Shown: positions 8,768 to 17,968, numbered from the stretch's first letter. The stretch is DNA of 64,000 nt from MED-G105 sp039025235 (GCA_039025235.1 JBCCOS010000003.1:62001-126000); one strand, 5' to 3'. Notes: generated by a model from the letters alone, not told the origin. Numbers and translations are program-made.

Positions 8768-9733
8768 TCAATTCGGGGATATTGCGTCGAGTATTCGACG
8801 GTTTAGCTCGTCAGAGATTTCATCATGGGGTGCGGGCTCACCAGGTTCATATTCCCGCTGATTTTTTTCGCCTTCTGCATAGGCATCGATCCCCGACGTT
8901 AACTCATTGTTTTCGGTCGCATTAGAGCGGTTTGACCGACCCGGTTTTATGGAAGGGGTCACAGATCTTGATTGTCTTTTTATCGAGGGAACACGCATGA
9001 CCTTACCAGCGCTTCGATTGGGGCGCTCTATTTTTTTAGATGGTGCCTTCCCTGAAAAAGAGAGCTTAACATTCCTGGCCGTCGGCTTGGTTGATGTTGC
9101 AGCGCCAATGTCGGCGACTTGTGATTGTTGAATTTTTAATTGTTCAAGGCGCGTCGGCTTCAATCGCGGGTTCAGGCGTGATCGCGGTTGATTTCTCACA
9201 ATCGCTCTAGGGCGTGATTCAGGGGTGATCTTGGGATCGACCTCAATGGATGGAATTACCGCAACCGTTAGTGTTTCGCCGACCACGATTGGGTCTTCAA
9301 TCGGCAACTCGTCGAAATCCGCTTTGGTTTCGGCGATCTTTTCATGGTCGATGATTTGCGGGGCATTGATCCGTGATCGTGTATCCAGTCCAAGAGGCAT
9401 GAGATAGGCAACTAACGGGTCAGGTTTTAGCGCAATTTTTCTACCTCCATTCATGCCATTGTTTTCCACGTTATGTTGTGGAGACAATAAGCCCGAGACC
9501 GATTGGTAGCCTTCCAAGTTAAAATCAGCACGCCAATTAAGTTTTGTAACCAGTTCGAGGGTACAGGGCGTCTTACAACTCATTAGGGTGGAGCTCTCTT
9601 GCCCTCGCGCTTCGACCGTGACGATGGCACCAGGTGGCAGACTCTTAAAGGTTGCTGTTTCCTTGCCGCCCGACATGACGGTCGAACATGCTGAGATAGA
9701 GAGCGACAGTGCCGCAATCATTATTACACGCAT
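8768..9733 (-). CDS. lipoprotein with PEGA-like N-terminal domain (paralogue B)
   Basis: About 321 aa. Lipoprotein signal MRVIMIAALSLSISAC places the lipidated Cys at 16. The next 70 residues (GGKETATFKSLPPGAIVTV, then CKTPCTLELVTKLNWRADF and GYQSVSGLLSPQ) align clearly with paralogue A downstream. The middle is basic and low-complexity (many Arg, Ser, Pro), and the C-terminus repeats the motif EPGEPAPHDEISDELNRR. The ATG at 9733 follows GGGGAGGGGTGGC. The two paralogues are on the same strand with about 475 bp between them, so they may be expressed separately. Function not known; a peptidoglycan or envelope role is a guess from localisation only. Confidence 0.75.
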   Translation of the reverse strand: MRVIMIAALSLSISACSTVMSGGKETATFKSLPPGAIVTVEARGQESSTLMSCKTPCTLELVTKLNWRADFNLEGYQSVSGLLSPQHNVENNGMNGGRKIALKPDPLVAYLMPLGLDTRSRINAPQIIDHEKIAETKADFDELPIEDPIVVGETLTVAVIPSIEVDPKITPESRPRAIVRNQPRSRLNPRLKPTRLEQLKIQQSQVADIGAATSTKPTARNVKLSFSGKAPSKKIERPNRSAGKVMRVPSIKRQSRSVTPSIKPGRSNRSNATENNELTSGIDAYAEGEKNQREYEPGEPAPHDEISDELNRRILDAISPN

Positions 9734-9987
9734 GAGATGCCACCCCTCCCCAATACCGCAAACATAGCAGTATTTTCGAAACATCTAAGTGATTTCCCAC
9801 CTCAACCCCAATGTGAACGATGGGATGGTTTGAACGATCCAAAACCGCGATCACACTGGTCTAATGTCGTTTGGTTTGCAAGTATGATGCAACCATGAAC
9901 GACACTTTCGGCGGAAATACTCGGACAAATTTCTCAAAACGACCAGAATGCGCTCGTTGTCAGGCGTGGAATTTCTTTATCCCCGCG

Positions 9988-11232
9988 TCACTGAAGTAAA
10001 TAGCCACTGAGGCGATGCATCGCTTCATCAAGAACCTCTGGTTTTTTACAAAAGCAAAAACGTGCAAATTGTTTCGGCGCCTCGGTCTCACTTGGATGAA
10101 AAAACGCCGATATCGGTACCGCTGTAACTTTCGCTTTTTCTGTCATCTCCCGGCAAAAAGCGACGTCGTTCTCATAGCCAAAAGAGCGAATGTCAACATT
10201 GAGGAAATAGGTTCCCTCGCAGCGACCGACCTCAAAGCCAATATCGCGAAGTCCTTTTTCTAATCTGTCCCGTCGCATTGTCAGACCAGCACGAAATTCA
10301 GTATAGTAATGATCTCCAAATTCTAACGCATGGGCGATCGCATTTTGAATGGGACCGGACAGCGTGTAGGCAATATGTTGGTGCGCTTTCATGACCGCCG
10401 TGACGATGGGCTCTGGTCCCGTGATATACCCAACCCGAAAGCCTGTCAGAGAAAATGTTTTTCCCGCAGACCCAATTCGGACACAGCGGTCAAACATATT
10501 TGGCAGCGTCATCAGGGGAATGTGTTTGTGATCATCAAAGACGAGATGCTCATATACTTCATCGCAGACGACGATCAGATCATGCTTTTCGGCAATAGCC
10601 GCCAGGGTGTGGAGTTCTTCCGTATCCAGAACGCGTCCCAGTGGGTTATGTGGTGAATTGATGACGATGACTTGAGTTCGCTCCGTAATCGCAGCTTCCA
10701 ACCGTTGACGATCAATGCGCCAATCGGGCGCTTCCAAGGCAACAGGAACAAACCTGGCGCCAGCAGCTTCGATTTGAGGGGCGTAGCACTCATAAAACGG
10801 AGAGAACGCAATGGCCTCGTCACCCGGGTTTAAAAGACCAAGAAAGATGGATGCTAACCCTTCAGTGGCCCCCGCGACGATAAGTGTTTCGCGCATGGGA
10901 TCGATATCAAGACCGTAGAACCGTTTGTTATCTGCAGCGACGGCCCGGCGGATCTCGGGCGTTCCTTCAACCGGGGCGTACTGGTTCGGTCCCGCTAAAA
11001 TGCCTTCTGCCGCATATTGACGAATTTCAAGCGGTCCATCTTCGTCGGGAAACCCTTGACCGAGGTTGATAGCATTATGCTCTCTGGCCAGTGCCGACAT
11101 TGTCGGAAAAATTGATTGCGCCCGGGCGGAATAAACTGGATTGAAACGTCGGGTGCTTTCGGTCTTCGAATGGTCAATCCCTTCCTGGGGCTGGTTTGTA
11201 TTCATGGTATCGGAGCTGTTGGGGTGCTGCAT
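9988..11232 (-). CDS. class I/II PLP-dependent aminotransferase (methionine/kynurenine aminotransferase-like)
   Basis: Transfers an amino group between an amino acid and a 2-oxo acid. About 414 aa. Seen: INLGQGFPDEDGP, NQYAPVEGTPEIRRA, the substrate/PLP motif NSPHNPLGRVLD, CDEVYEHLVFD, and the Schiff-base lysine in GSAGKTFSLTGFRVGY. This is the YbdL/KAT subgroup of fold-type I aminotransferases, whose members use methionine, kynurenine or glutamine. A methionine-salvage role would suit the nearby metY but is inference. Two ATGs are possible (11232 and 11205); 11232 has TTGGAA upstream. The frame extends further upstream without a convincing start. Confidence 0.88.
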   Translation of the reverse strand: MQHPNSSDTMNTNQPQEGIDHSKTESTRRFNPVYSARAQSIFPTMSALAREHNAINLGQGFPDEDGPLEIRQYAAEGILAGPNQYAPVEGTPEIRRAVAADNKRFYGLDIDPMRETLIVAGATEGLASIFLGLLNPGDEAIAFSPFYECYAPQIEAAGARFVPVALEAPDWRIDRQRLEAAITERTQVIVINSPHNPLGRVLDTEELHTLAAIAEKHDLIVVCDEVYEHLVFDDHKHIPLMTLPNMFDRCVRIGSAGKTFSLTGFRVGYITGPEPIVTAVMKAHQHIAYTLSGPIQNAIAHALEFGDHYYTEFRAGLTMRRDRLEKGLRDIGFEVGRCEGTYFLNVDIRSFGYENDVAFCREMTEKAKVTAVPISAFFHPSETEAPKQFARFCFCKKPEVLDEAMHRLSGYLLQ

Positions 11233-11550
11233 GGCGTTCAAATTCCAAAAAAGACAACAATAGCAATATCGTTCACGGGCGCGTCGTGCAACGAAAAGGC
11301 GTGGATCCGTGTTGATACGCCATTTTAACATTTCAAAAAGAAATATTCATACTTCCTTATCGCTGGCATGCGTTGGCGACTAATCGATTGGTTTAGAAAA
11401 AAGTAATTGGATTGCTGAATAACGGAGATGTGTGAGTACTGCAATTTTACAATGCGCAGGGATGACGTCCGGGTTTTAGCCATTGGCCTTGTATATCAGG
11501 CTTGTTGGGCGCCGGACCGTATGGGCGCGCAAAAAGAGGGCTTCGGTCAT
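11233..11550. other. divergent promoter region, aminotransferase / DUF2490 gene
   Basis: About 318 bp between two divergently transcribed genes. AT-rich around 11335-11410, consistent with promoters for both sides. No repeat, hairpin or additional gene is evident. Confidence 0.4.
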
Positions 11551-12264
11551 ATGGTTCGGTCATGGTTACAAAGCGGTCGGTCGTTTGTTGTTGTGTGTGT
11601 CATCACATGTTTTGGAACACTCGTCGCGGCTAGCACTCCCGCAAAAGCAGAGGATAGCTTCCAGCTTTGGTCTGCCCTTTTTGTCAATGGGCCTGTTAAG
11701 GACGACAGCAATCTCCTTCTTTGGTTCGACGGTCATGCCCGTTCCATGGACGGTGTCGATGGGCTTGGCGTTTCAATCTTGCGGCCTGGTGTCGGATATC
11801 GGCTGTCCGATAATCTTTCGGGGTGGGTAGGCTACGCACGCGTCGAGGCAAGACAAGACGGCGCACCTGATGTTATCGAAGATAGGATCTGGCAGCAGGC
11901 AACTTATAATTTCGGGACAGTACTAGGCGGCCGTCTGTCTGGGCGCTCCCGGCTTGAGCAGCGTTTCTTCAACACTGGGTCAGATACCGCTTGGCGGTGG
12001 CGTCAGTTCTTCCGCTATGATCGCCCGTTTGTTGATACGCCGTTCCGTTTTGTTCTATGGAACGAGACTTTCATCGATCTGAACGATACAGATTTCGGGA
12101 TCGAAAGCGGTTTTGGCCAAAACCGGACATTCATTGGTGCGGGTTGGCAATTCTCTAAACCGGTCCGTGTTGAGGCTGGTTATCTCTTCAACCCGATCAG
12201 TGTTCCAAATGCGGCAGATCTTGATGTGAATATTTTCTCGATCAATTTGTTCGTCCCGCTTTAA
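11551..12264 (+). CDS. DUF2490-family outer-membrane beta-barrel protein
   Basis: About 237 aa with an N-terminal signal peptide (MVRSWLQSGRSFVVVCVITC then a stretch ending near ASTPAKAED). The mature part alternates aromatic and polar residues as beta-strands do: FQLWSALFVNGPV, NLLLWFDGHAR, RPGVGYRLSDNLSGWVGYAR, RSRLEQRF, WRWRQFFRYDRPF, FVLWNETFIDLN, ending in INLFVPL. The closing GFGQNRTFIGAGWQFSKPVR and GYLFNP strands fit DUF2490. Role unknown; a small porin-like barrel is inferred. In-frame ATGs at 11428 and 11521 would lengthen the N-terminus; 11551 is chosen to begin with the signal peptide. Confidence 0.78.
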   Translation: MVRSWLQSGRSFVVVCVITCFGTLVAASTPAKAEDSFQLWSALFVNGPVKDDSNLLLWFDGHARSMDGVDGLGVSILRPGVGYRLSDNLSGWVGYARVEARQDGAPDVIEDRIWQQATYNFGTVLGGRLSGRSRLEQRFFNTGSDTAWRWRQFFRYDRPFVDTPFRFVLWNETFIDLNDTDFGIESGFGQNRTFIGAGWQFSKPVRVEAGYLFNPISVPNAADLDVNIFSINLFVPL

Positions 12265-12292
12265 AGAAGCGATCAGTCGGAGAGTTTGTTGC

Positions 12293-12408
12293 GATCCTTC
12301 GCGACGCGTTCTTAGGAACGCTCCTCAGGATGAGGGCAGGGATTGATCAGAGAGGAACTTCTCTTCATCCTAAGGAGCGAACCCTTAGGTTCGCGTCGCA
12401 AAGGATCG
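12293..12408. repeat. REPIN-like inverted palindrome pair A
   Basis: Two palindromic units face each other: GATCCTTCGCGACGCG...CTCCTCAGGATGAGG (12293-12335) and CTTCATCCTAAGGAGCG...GCGTCGCAAAGGATCG (12363-12408), about 27 bp apart. The second is roughly the reverse complement of the first. The core CATCCTGAGGAGC...GCGTCGCGAAGGATG is a common intergenic palindrome in Bradyrhizobium-type genomes. It lies in the convergent gap between the DUF2490 gene and rbfA. Confidence 0.88.
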
Positions 12409-12450
12409 CGACAAAGCAAAACCTTCCGAAACCATTGGATTAAAGAGTAT

Positions 12451-12861
12451 TCAAAGATCTCGCTTCACATCTGGGTGGGCCAGCAATTCATCAATTCGCC
12501 GGGCCTCTGCGAAGCTCTCATCTGATTTGAAAATCAGTTCAGGGGTGAACTTAAGGTCAATTTTCGTGCCCAAATGGTGGCGCAGCTTTGGTGCTACCCG
12601 GTTTAACGCCTCAATGACACTGTCGCTCGCGCCGTTGTTTCCCGTATCGCCAAGGCTTTGCCCCAGGGCTGCGCAATAAACGGTTGCGCGGCGCAGGTCA
12701 GGGCTCGGCCGGACCTCGCTCACCGTGATTGATACACCAGACAGCGCAGGATCGCGCAGGTCCTCACGCTGAAGGATCTCAACGAGTGCATGGCGTAGCA
12801 ATTCTCCGGCACGTAATTGCCGTTGGCTTGGGCCTTTATCTGATCGGAAACGTTTCGACAT
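12451..12861 (-). CDS. rbfA: ribosome-binding factor A
   Basis: Assembly factor needed for late 30S maturation, binding near the 5-prime helix of 16S rRNA. About 136 aa, close to alphaproteobacterial RbfA. Motifs: SQRQLRAGELLRHALVEIL at the N-terminus, LSGVSITVSEVRPSPDLRRA, and the C-terminal APKLRHHLGTKIDLKFTPEL with FKSDESFAEARRID. The ATG at 12861 (MSKRFRSDKG) is preferred over an upstream in-frame start that adds an atypical 13-residue leader. Normally it follows infB directly and precedes truB. Here it is separated from infB by a photolyase block, bounded by REPIN-like pairs on both sides, and no truB follows. Confidence 0.95.
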   Translation of the reverse strand: MSKRFRSDKGPSQRQLRAGELLRHALVEILQREDLRDPALSGVSITVSEVRPSPDLRRATVYCAALGQSLGDTGNNGASDSVIEALNRVAPKLRHHLGTKIDLKFTPELIFKSDESFAEARRIDELLAHPDVKRDL

Positions 12862-12940
12862 GGTCTTTATTGGGTTGCTTGCCTTAAGTGTAGCCTGCAA
12901 ACCGGCTTTCTCAAATACGGTCGTGCTAGAGCCTTTTGCA

Positions 12941-13050
12941 ATCCTTCGCGACGCGCCTTGATGGCGCTCCTCAGGATGAGGGCCATAGGCTTATCGATTG
13001 ATCGTAACCTTCATCCTGAGGAGCGTTCTTCAGAACGCGTCGCGAAGGAT
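12941..13050. repeat. REPIN-like inverted palindrome pair B
   Basis: ATCCTTCGCGACGCG...GCGCTCCTCAGGATGAGG (12941-12981) followed by its inverted partner CTTCATCCTGAGGAGCG...CGCGTCGCGAAGGAT (13009-13050). It lies between the rbfA start and the photolyase stop, forming the left border of the photolyase block. Confidence 0.9.
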
Positions 13051-13089
13051 CAACCGGGGTCTTGGATCGAGCAATACGCTCCAGCCCCT

Positions 13090-14691
13090 TCACAAATCAA
13101 GCATCAACTGTTCTTTCACCTTACTCGTTGCTTTGCGATTTTTTGTTGTCCGCCTTCGCTGACCAGTATTGGGCATACCGCTTTTGCGACTTCCGTGTTT
13201 ATTCTGAATGGCATCAGCGGCGCGGGCAAAGCCAGCCCCTTTGCGGGCGGCAAAGATTTTCTCTTTTGCCTCCCGAGCAGCCACGACCGGATCGACAATG
13301 GGTTCCGGGTACGTCCGACCCAAGACACTTGAGGCTTCCGGCCATTTCCACGGCTCTTGCAAAAATGCGTCGGGAACGCCATCGAGCTCTGGCACCCACT
13401 CCCGCGTGAAGGCTCCTGTTGGGTCCTGGTCTTTGCCCTGTTTAATGGGGTTATAAATGCGAATGGTGTTGATGCCCGTTGTGCCCGATTGCATTTGTAC
13501 CTGGGACCAGTGGATGCCCGGCTCATAATCCGTAAACCGACGGGCGAGAATTTCTCCCGAGGCCCGCCATGGCAGCCAGAGATGATAGCTGGCGACGGCG
13601 GTCAACATCGCCCGCATACGGAAGTTCAGCCATCCAGTGGCTTGAAGGGATCGAAGGCAGGCATCGACAAAGGGCAGGCCCGTTTCGCCAGCGGCATAGG
13701 CCTGCAGGCGGACGGCATCGGGTTCCGTTGGGCGTAATCCGTCGAATCCCCGATGGAGGTTCTCAAACTCCAGCCGTGGTTCATCTTCAAGCTTTTGCAT
13801 GAAATGGTGGCGCCAGTGGAGGCGGCCGGTGAAGCTCCTCATCGCCTCGCGCCACTTTTTATTAGCGTTATCGCCGGGGGTTGCCGCTGCTTTTAAGGCG
13901 GCTTGGCGCGCCCATGTCGCTTGCGCGGTCTCGCGCATGGAGAGGGTGCCAAAGGCAAGGTGCGGTGAAACCCGCGAGCAATGGCGTGCGCCCGCTGCAG
14001 GCGCTGACATCGCCTTGCGATAGGGTTCGCCGCGGACGGTCAAAAAACTATTGAGAGCGTCGAGGCCGTTTGTGCGCCCACCTGGCTGTCGTTCCGGACA
14101 CGGATCAGGGGGGAGCCCCAAGTCCTTTGCTGATGGAAGCCCCTGGGGGAGCCCCTGAGGAAGCCCCTGGGGGAGCCCTTGCGACGTGATATTTTTGACG
14201 GGTCTTAGGGCGGGTGATGGGAGGATCGGTTGCGCCATGTGGGCATCCCACTGCGCGGCCCAGCCATTGCGTGTCTTTAAACGCCGCACGACACCGCCTT
14301 GCGGTATTTCATTAAACGTAATGCCCGCTGCCCGTGACCAGGCCGCGACACGCTTGTCCCGCGCGAAGGTCCAGGCGTTACCAGTTTCTTCATGGGCCCA
14401 AATGGCAGCGATGTTGTGTTGGCGATGAAGCGCCTCAATGACCGCGACCGCATCGCCAACATGCACCTCCAAAGGGGCACCGAGTTTCGTGAGCTCGGCG
14501 TTGAGCTCTTCGAGGCTCTCCGCAATGAATGCCCACTGCCGCCCCGACGCATCGGACTGTTGCCAAAGCTCAGGCTCCGCAATGTAAAGCGGTAGCACAG
14601 GCCCCGCCGCCGCAGCCCGCAAAAGCGGCGCATGGTCAAAGGCGCGTAAGTCGCGCTTGAACCAGATGAGTTGTGCTGAAGGCTCTGCCAT
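13090..14691 (-). CDS. cryptochrome/DNA photolyase family protein
   Basis: 533 aa flavoprotein. N-terminal antenna-binding domain begins LIWFKRDLRAFDHAPLLRA (residues 8-26). The FAD-binding domain holds RVSPHLAFGTLSMRE, FTGRLHWRHHFMQKLEDEP, TGLPFVDACLRSLQATGWLN and RRFTDYEPGIHWSQVQMQSG (last 20 residues quoted), all typical of class I photolyases. Predicted role is light-driven repair of UV pyrimidine dimers; cryptochrome signalling is the alternative. The interdomain linker contains four tandem QGLP units (residues 171-186). The C-terminus is a basic tail of about 35 residues ending VKEQLMLDL. It lies between rbfA and infB, an unusual place, and is bounded by REPIN-like pairs, which suggests later insertion. 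Confidence 0.92.
   Translation of the reverse strand: MAEPSAQLIWFKRDLRAFDHAPLLRAAAAGPVLPLYIAEPELWQQSDASGRQWAFIAESLEELNAELTKLGAPLEVHVGDAVAVIEALHRQHNIAAIWAHEETGNAWTFARDKRVAAWSRAAGITFNEIPQGGVVRRLKTRNGWAAQWDAHMAQPILPSPALRPVKNITSQGLPQGLPQGLPQGLPSAKDLGLPPDPCPERQPGGRTNGLDALNSFLTVRGEPYRKAMSAPAAGARHCSRVSPHLAFGTLSMRETAQATWARQAALKAAATPGDNANKKWREAMRSFTGRLHWRHHFMQKLEDEPRLEFENLHRGFDGLRPTEPDAVRLQAYAAGETGLPFVDACLRSLQATGWLNFRMRAMLTAVASYHLWLPWRASGEILARRFTDYEPGIHWSQVQMQSGTTGINTIRIYNPIKQGKDQDPTGAFTREWVPELDGVPDAFLQEPWKWPEASSVLGRTYPEPIVDPVVAAREAKEKIFAARKGAGFARAADAIQNKHGSRKSGMPNTGQRRRTTKNRKATSKVKEQLMLDL
14138..14185. repeat. 12-bp in-frame tandem repeat inside the photolyase gene
   Basis: Four 12-bp units on the plus strand (AGCCCCTGGGGG, AGCCCCTGAGGA, AGCCCCTGGGGG, AGCCCTTGCGAC) encode QGLP repeated on the minus strand. 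The length is a multiple of three, so copy-number change would keep the frame. Confidence 0.9.
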
Positions 14692-14727
14692 GATGAAATG
14701 CTAATTGAAATTTGGAAGAATGCCAAA

Positions 14728-14937
14728 ATGACAGATCGTCCGCTTAAGCATTTTACGTTTCGGGAGCTGTTATCTCAGCGTTCCATCGCTGAGCGCGCGG
14801 TTCGGCGTAACCGCAATGTAGAAGCGTCAATGGCATTAATCGAGGCGATTAATACCGAATTGGAACTGCGGCGTGAGCGGATTTTTGAGAAGCGGTCGAG
14901 GGGAGTGGATACTGACATGACTTTCCCATCGCTTTGA
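14728..14937 (+). CDS. small hypothetical protein divergent from photolyase
   Basis: 69 aa from the ATG at 14728, which has GGAAG about nine bases upstream; an in-frame ATG at 14698 would add 10 residues. The sequence MTDRPLKHFTFRELLSQRSI and IEAINTELELRRERIFEKR suggests a small, charged, mostly helical cytoplasmic protein. It is transcribed divergently from the photolyase with only a few tens of bases between starts, inside the REPIN-bounded block. I do not recognise a family. Confidence 0.5.
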   Translation: MTDRPLKHFTFRELLSQRSIAERAVRRNRNVEASMALIEAINTELELRRERIFEKRSRGVDTDMTFPSL

Positions 14938-15042
14938 CAATGGTTGCACAAGCACAACTGAGAGGTGGGATGTGGTCAAATTGAGGCAGGCTTATGCTCA
15001 GCGCGCTTTTTAAAGAGTCGCTTGAGAGCATCGTCCTTTGCG

Positions 15043-15155
15043 ATCCTTCGAGACGCGCCCTGAAGGGGGCGCTCCTGAGGATGAGGGCCACAGCTTCGCA
15101 TCCCTTTATCAACCCTCATCCTGAGGAGCGTTCTTCAGAACGCGTCTCGAAGGAT
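15043..15155. repeat. REPIN-like inverted palindrome pair C
   Basis: ATCCTTCGAGACGCGCCC...GGCGCTCCTGAGGATGAGG (15043-15086) and the inverted CCTCATCCTGAGGAGCG...CGCGTCTCGAAGGAT (15115-15155). It lies in the 345-bp gap between the small ORF and the infB stop, marking the right border of the photolyase block. Nothing else is seen in this gap. Confidence 0.9.
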
Positions 15156-15283
15156 GGCAAAAGGCGCATCGTTATTTGTGGATCGAGTCACCTTCAACGA
15201 GCGTGCCAAAAAAGGTTAGCGCGCTGAAATAGTCAGCACACATCAAAATTGCGAGATCCAAACGCACGAACGCAATCATACTC

Positions 15284-17968
15284 TTAGAGCGCGCGGGTCA
15301 CTTTCTCCACAGCGAAGCATTCGATCACGTCACCGACTTTTAGGTCGTCGTAATTGGCGAAGCTCATGCCACATTCTTGGCCGTTGGGAACTTCTTGCAC
15401 ATCGTCTTTGAAGCGCTTGAGCTGTGATAGTTCGCCTTCGTGGATGACCGTGTTGTCGCGAATAAGGCGAACTTTCGCGCCGCGTCGGACTTGGCCTTCG
15501 GTGACGCGGCAACCGGCAACTTTGCCAAACTTCGAAATGTTGAACACTTCGAGAATTTCCGCATTGCCGAGGAATGTCTCGCGCAGTTCCGGATCGAGCA
15601 TGCCGGAAAGAGCGCCTTTGACGTCATCGATGAGGTCGTAAATTACTGAGTAATAACGAATTTCAACACCATCGTCTTCGGCCTGGTCCCGCGCTTGTTT
15701 GTTCGCACGCACGTTAAATCCGATAACCGGTGCTTTCGATGCACCAGCGAGAATAACATCGCTCTCGGAAATACCGCCAACGCCCGTATGAAGAACACGT
15801 ACACGTACTTCTTCCGTACCAAGCTTTTCTAGCGATGTGGCAATCGCTTCAACCGAGCCTTGCACATCGCCTTTAATAACGAGCGGCAACTCTTTGATTT
15901 CTGCGTCCTGTAATTGCGCCATCATCTGTTCAAGCGATGTGCCAGACGACTTCGCGTTTGCCTGTTCACGGCGTTTGCGTGAACGGAAATCAGAAACCTC
16001 GCGCGCGCGTGCTTCATTCTCCACGACAACGAACTTCTCGCCCGGATCGGGCACGCCATTAAGGCCAAGAATCTCAACAGGAAAGGCAGGTCCCGCCCCT
16101 TTGACTTGCGCACCGGTGTCATCGGCGAGGGCACGAACCTTGCCCCATTCAGAACCGGCAACGAGAACATCGCCACGTTGTAAATTACCGCGTTCCACAA
16201 GGAGCGTCGCAACGGGGCCACGCCCTTTATCAAGGCGGGCTTCAACAACAGCGCCTTCCGCAGCGCGGTCGGGGTTTGCCTTCAGTTCTAGAAGCTCAGC
16301 CTGCAGTGTAATCGCCTCCAGGAGACTGTCGAGATTCTTCCCGGTGAGGGCGGAGACTTCAACGTCTTGAATCTCGCCGCCCATGCTTTCGACCTGCATT
16401 TCATGTTGCAAGAGGTCGGTACGAACTTTGTTGGGATCGGCATCTGGTTTGTCGATTTTGTTAATCGCAACAATGATCGGAACGCCTGCGGCTTTGGCGT
16501 GGCTGATCGCCTCTTCCGTTTGCGGCATAATTGAATCGTCTGCAGCAACAACGAGAATGACGATATCGGTAACATTGGCTCCGCGCGCACGCATTTGCGT
16601 GAAGGCTGCGTGGCCTGGTGTATCGAGGAAGGTGATTTTTTTATCGCCCTCAACGGTTACCTGATAGGCGCCAATATGCTGGGTGATCCCGCCAGCTTCG
16701 CCCTTCACAACGTCGGTTTTACGAAGCGCGTCAAGTAGCGATGTTTTACCATGGTCGACGTGACCCATGATCGTAACAACAGGGGGACGATCGAAGAGAT
16801 TGGCATCATCATTTTCTTCAGCGCCAAATAGACCTTCCTCAACATCAGCTTCGGCAACGCGTTTGACCTGGTGACCAAGGTCGGTTGCAATAAGCTCGGC
16901 CGTATCCGCATCGAGCGTCGCGTTCGCGGTGACCATTTGCCCTTGTTTCATCAGCTCACGAACAAGTTCGACGGCACGCATTGCCATGCGTTGCGCGAGC
17001 TCTTGCACTGTAATTGTTTCGGGGATCGTCACTTCGCGCACGACCGGCGCGTTTGTCACGCCACGCTGACGGCGGGCTTGTTTCTCTCGTTCACGTGCAC
17101 GGCGTACCGATGCCAAAGATCGCTGACGGTCTTCATCCTCTTCCAAAGCCGACGCAATGGTGAGTTTCCCGCTTCTGCGCTTCGGTTGGTTTTTAGCATC
17201 GCGGTCACTTGAGCGATCGATTGTTTCTTTGCGCTTGGTTTTGAGGCGTCCCCCCAATTGCGCAAGAGGGTTATCTCCGTCCGCCGCTTTTGGTTCGTCG
17301 CTCTGCTCGGTCGCTGGCGTTTGTCGTTTGCCTTTCGCGTCCGCCTTCGCAGCCTGGCGACGTTTTCTCTCTTGTTCCTCTGCTTCAAGAGCAGCTCTAG
17401 CCTCGTCTTCTTTAAGCCGACGCTCGTCGGCTTCTTTCTGACGTTTTGCCTCTTCTTTCGCGAGCCTGGCCCGCTCTGCTTCAAGTCGTGCTTTTTCTTC
17501 CGCTTCGCGCGCTTCGCGTTCTAGGCGTTGGGCTGCTTCCGCTTTTTTGCGGGCGTCTTCATCCTGACGTGCTTTGGCAAGGGCGGCGGCCCGTGCTTGT
17601 TTTTCATCATCGGAAAGAGTGCGTAGGACGGCTGGTTTTTTCTTTACTTCGCTAACAGAGGCAGCCTTCGCAGCAGCTTTCCTCGCGGTTGGGTTTGCCG
17701 CCTCTTTCGGCGCAGGCTTTGCTGCCACTGGCTTGACCGTCGGCTTGGCGCCTGTCTTCGTCGCTGCGGTGGGCTTTGCTTTTTTCGCGTCGCCCTCTGA
17801 CTTGTTCACCGATAGGACACGCCGCCGCTTGGTTTCAACGACCACGGTCTTAGAGCGCCCATGGGAAAAGCTTTGCTTAACCGCGCCTGTTTCTGTCCGA
17901 CGAACAGAAAGGGGCCGACGGCCTGACTTTCCGCTGTTTTCAGATTTCGTCTCGACGTCGTCGCTCAT
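15284..17968 (-). CDS. infB: translation initiation factor IF-2
   Basis: GTPase that places initiator tRNA on the 30S subunit and promotes subunit joining. 894 aa, typical for alphaproteobacteria. The N-terminus starts with the alphaproteobacterial IF-2 motif KSGRRPLSVRRTETGAVKQS; residues 60-300 are a long charged Lys/Ala/Glu-rich linker likely to form a single helix or coiled coil. Then come the IF2_N module, the G domain with G1 GHVDHGKT (402-409), G3 DTPGHAAF and G4 NKID, and domains C1-C2 at the end (VFNISKFGKVAGCRVTEGQV). It belongs to the rimP-nusA-ylxR-infB operon, but a 518-bp gap upstream suggests an extra promoter. Confidence 0.98.
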   Translation of the reverse strand: MSDDVETKSENSGKSGRRPLSVRRTETGAVKQSFSHGRSKTVVVETKRRRVLSVNKSEGDAKKAKPTAATKTGAKPTVKPVAAKPAPKEAANPTARKAAAKAASVSEVKKKPAVLRTLSDDEKQARAAALAKARQDEDARKKAEAAQRLEREAREAEEKARLEAERARLAKEEAKRQKEADERRLKEDEARAALEAEEQERKRRQAAKADAKGKRQTPATEQSDEPKAADGDNPLAQLGGRLKTKRKETIDRSSDRDAKNQPKRRSGKLTIASALEEDEDRQRSLASVRRAREREKQARRQRGVTNAPVVREVTIPETITVQELAQRMAMRAVELVRELMKQGQMVTANATLDADTAELIATDLGHQVKRVAEADVEEGLFGAEENDDANLFDRPPVVTIMGHVDHGKTSLLDALRKTDVVKGEAGGITQHIGAYQVTVEGDKKITFLDTPGHAAFTQMRARGANVTDIVILVVAADDSIMPQTEEAISHAKAAGVPIIVAINKIDKPDADPNKVRTDLLQHEMQVESMGGEIQDVEVSALTGKNLDSLLEAITLQAELLELKANPDRAAEGAVVEARLDKGRGPVATLLVERGNLQRGDVLVAGSEWGKVRALADDTGAQVKGAGPAFPVEILGLNGVPDPGEKFVVVENEARAREVSDFRSRKRREQANAKSSGTSLEQMMAQLQDAEIKELPLVIKGDVQGSVEAIATSLEKLGTEEVRVRVLHTGVGGISESDVILAGASKAPVIGFNVRANKQARDQAEDDGVEIRYYSVIYDLIDDVKGALSGMLDPELRETFLGNAEILEVFNISKFGKVAGCRVTEGQVRRGAKVRLIRDNTVIHEGELSQLKRFKDDVQEVPNGQECGMSFANYDDLKVGDVIECFAVEKVTRAL

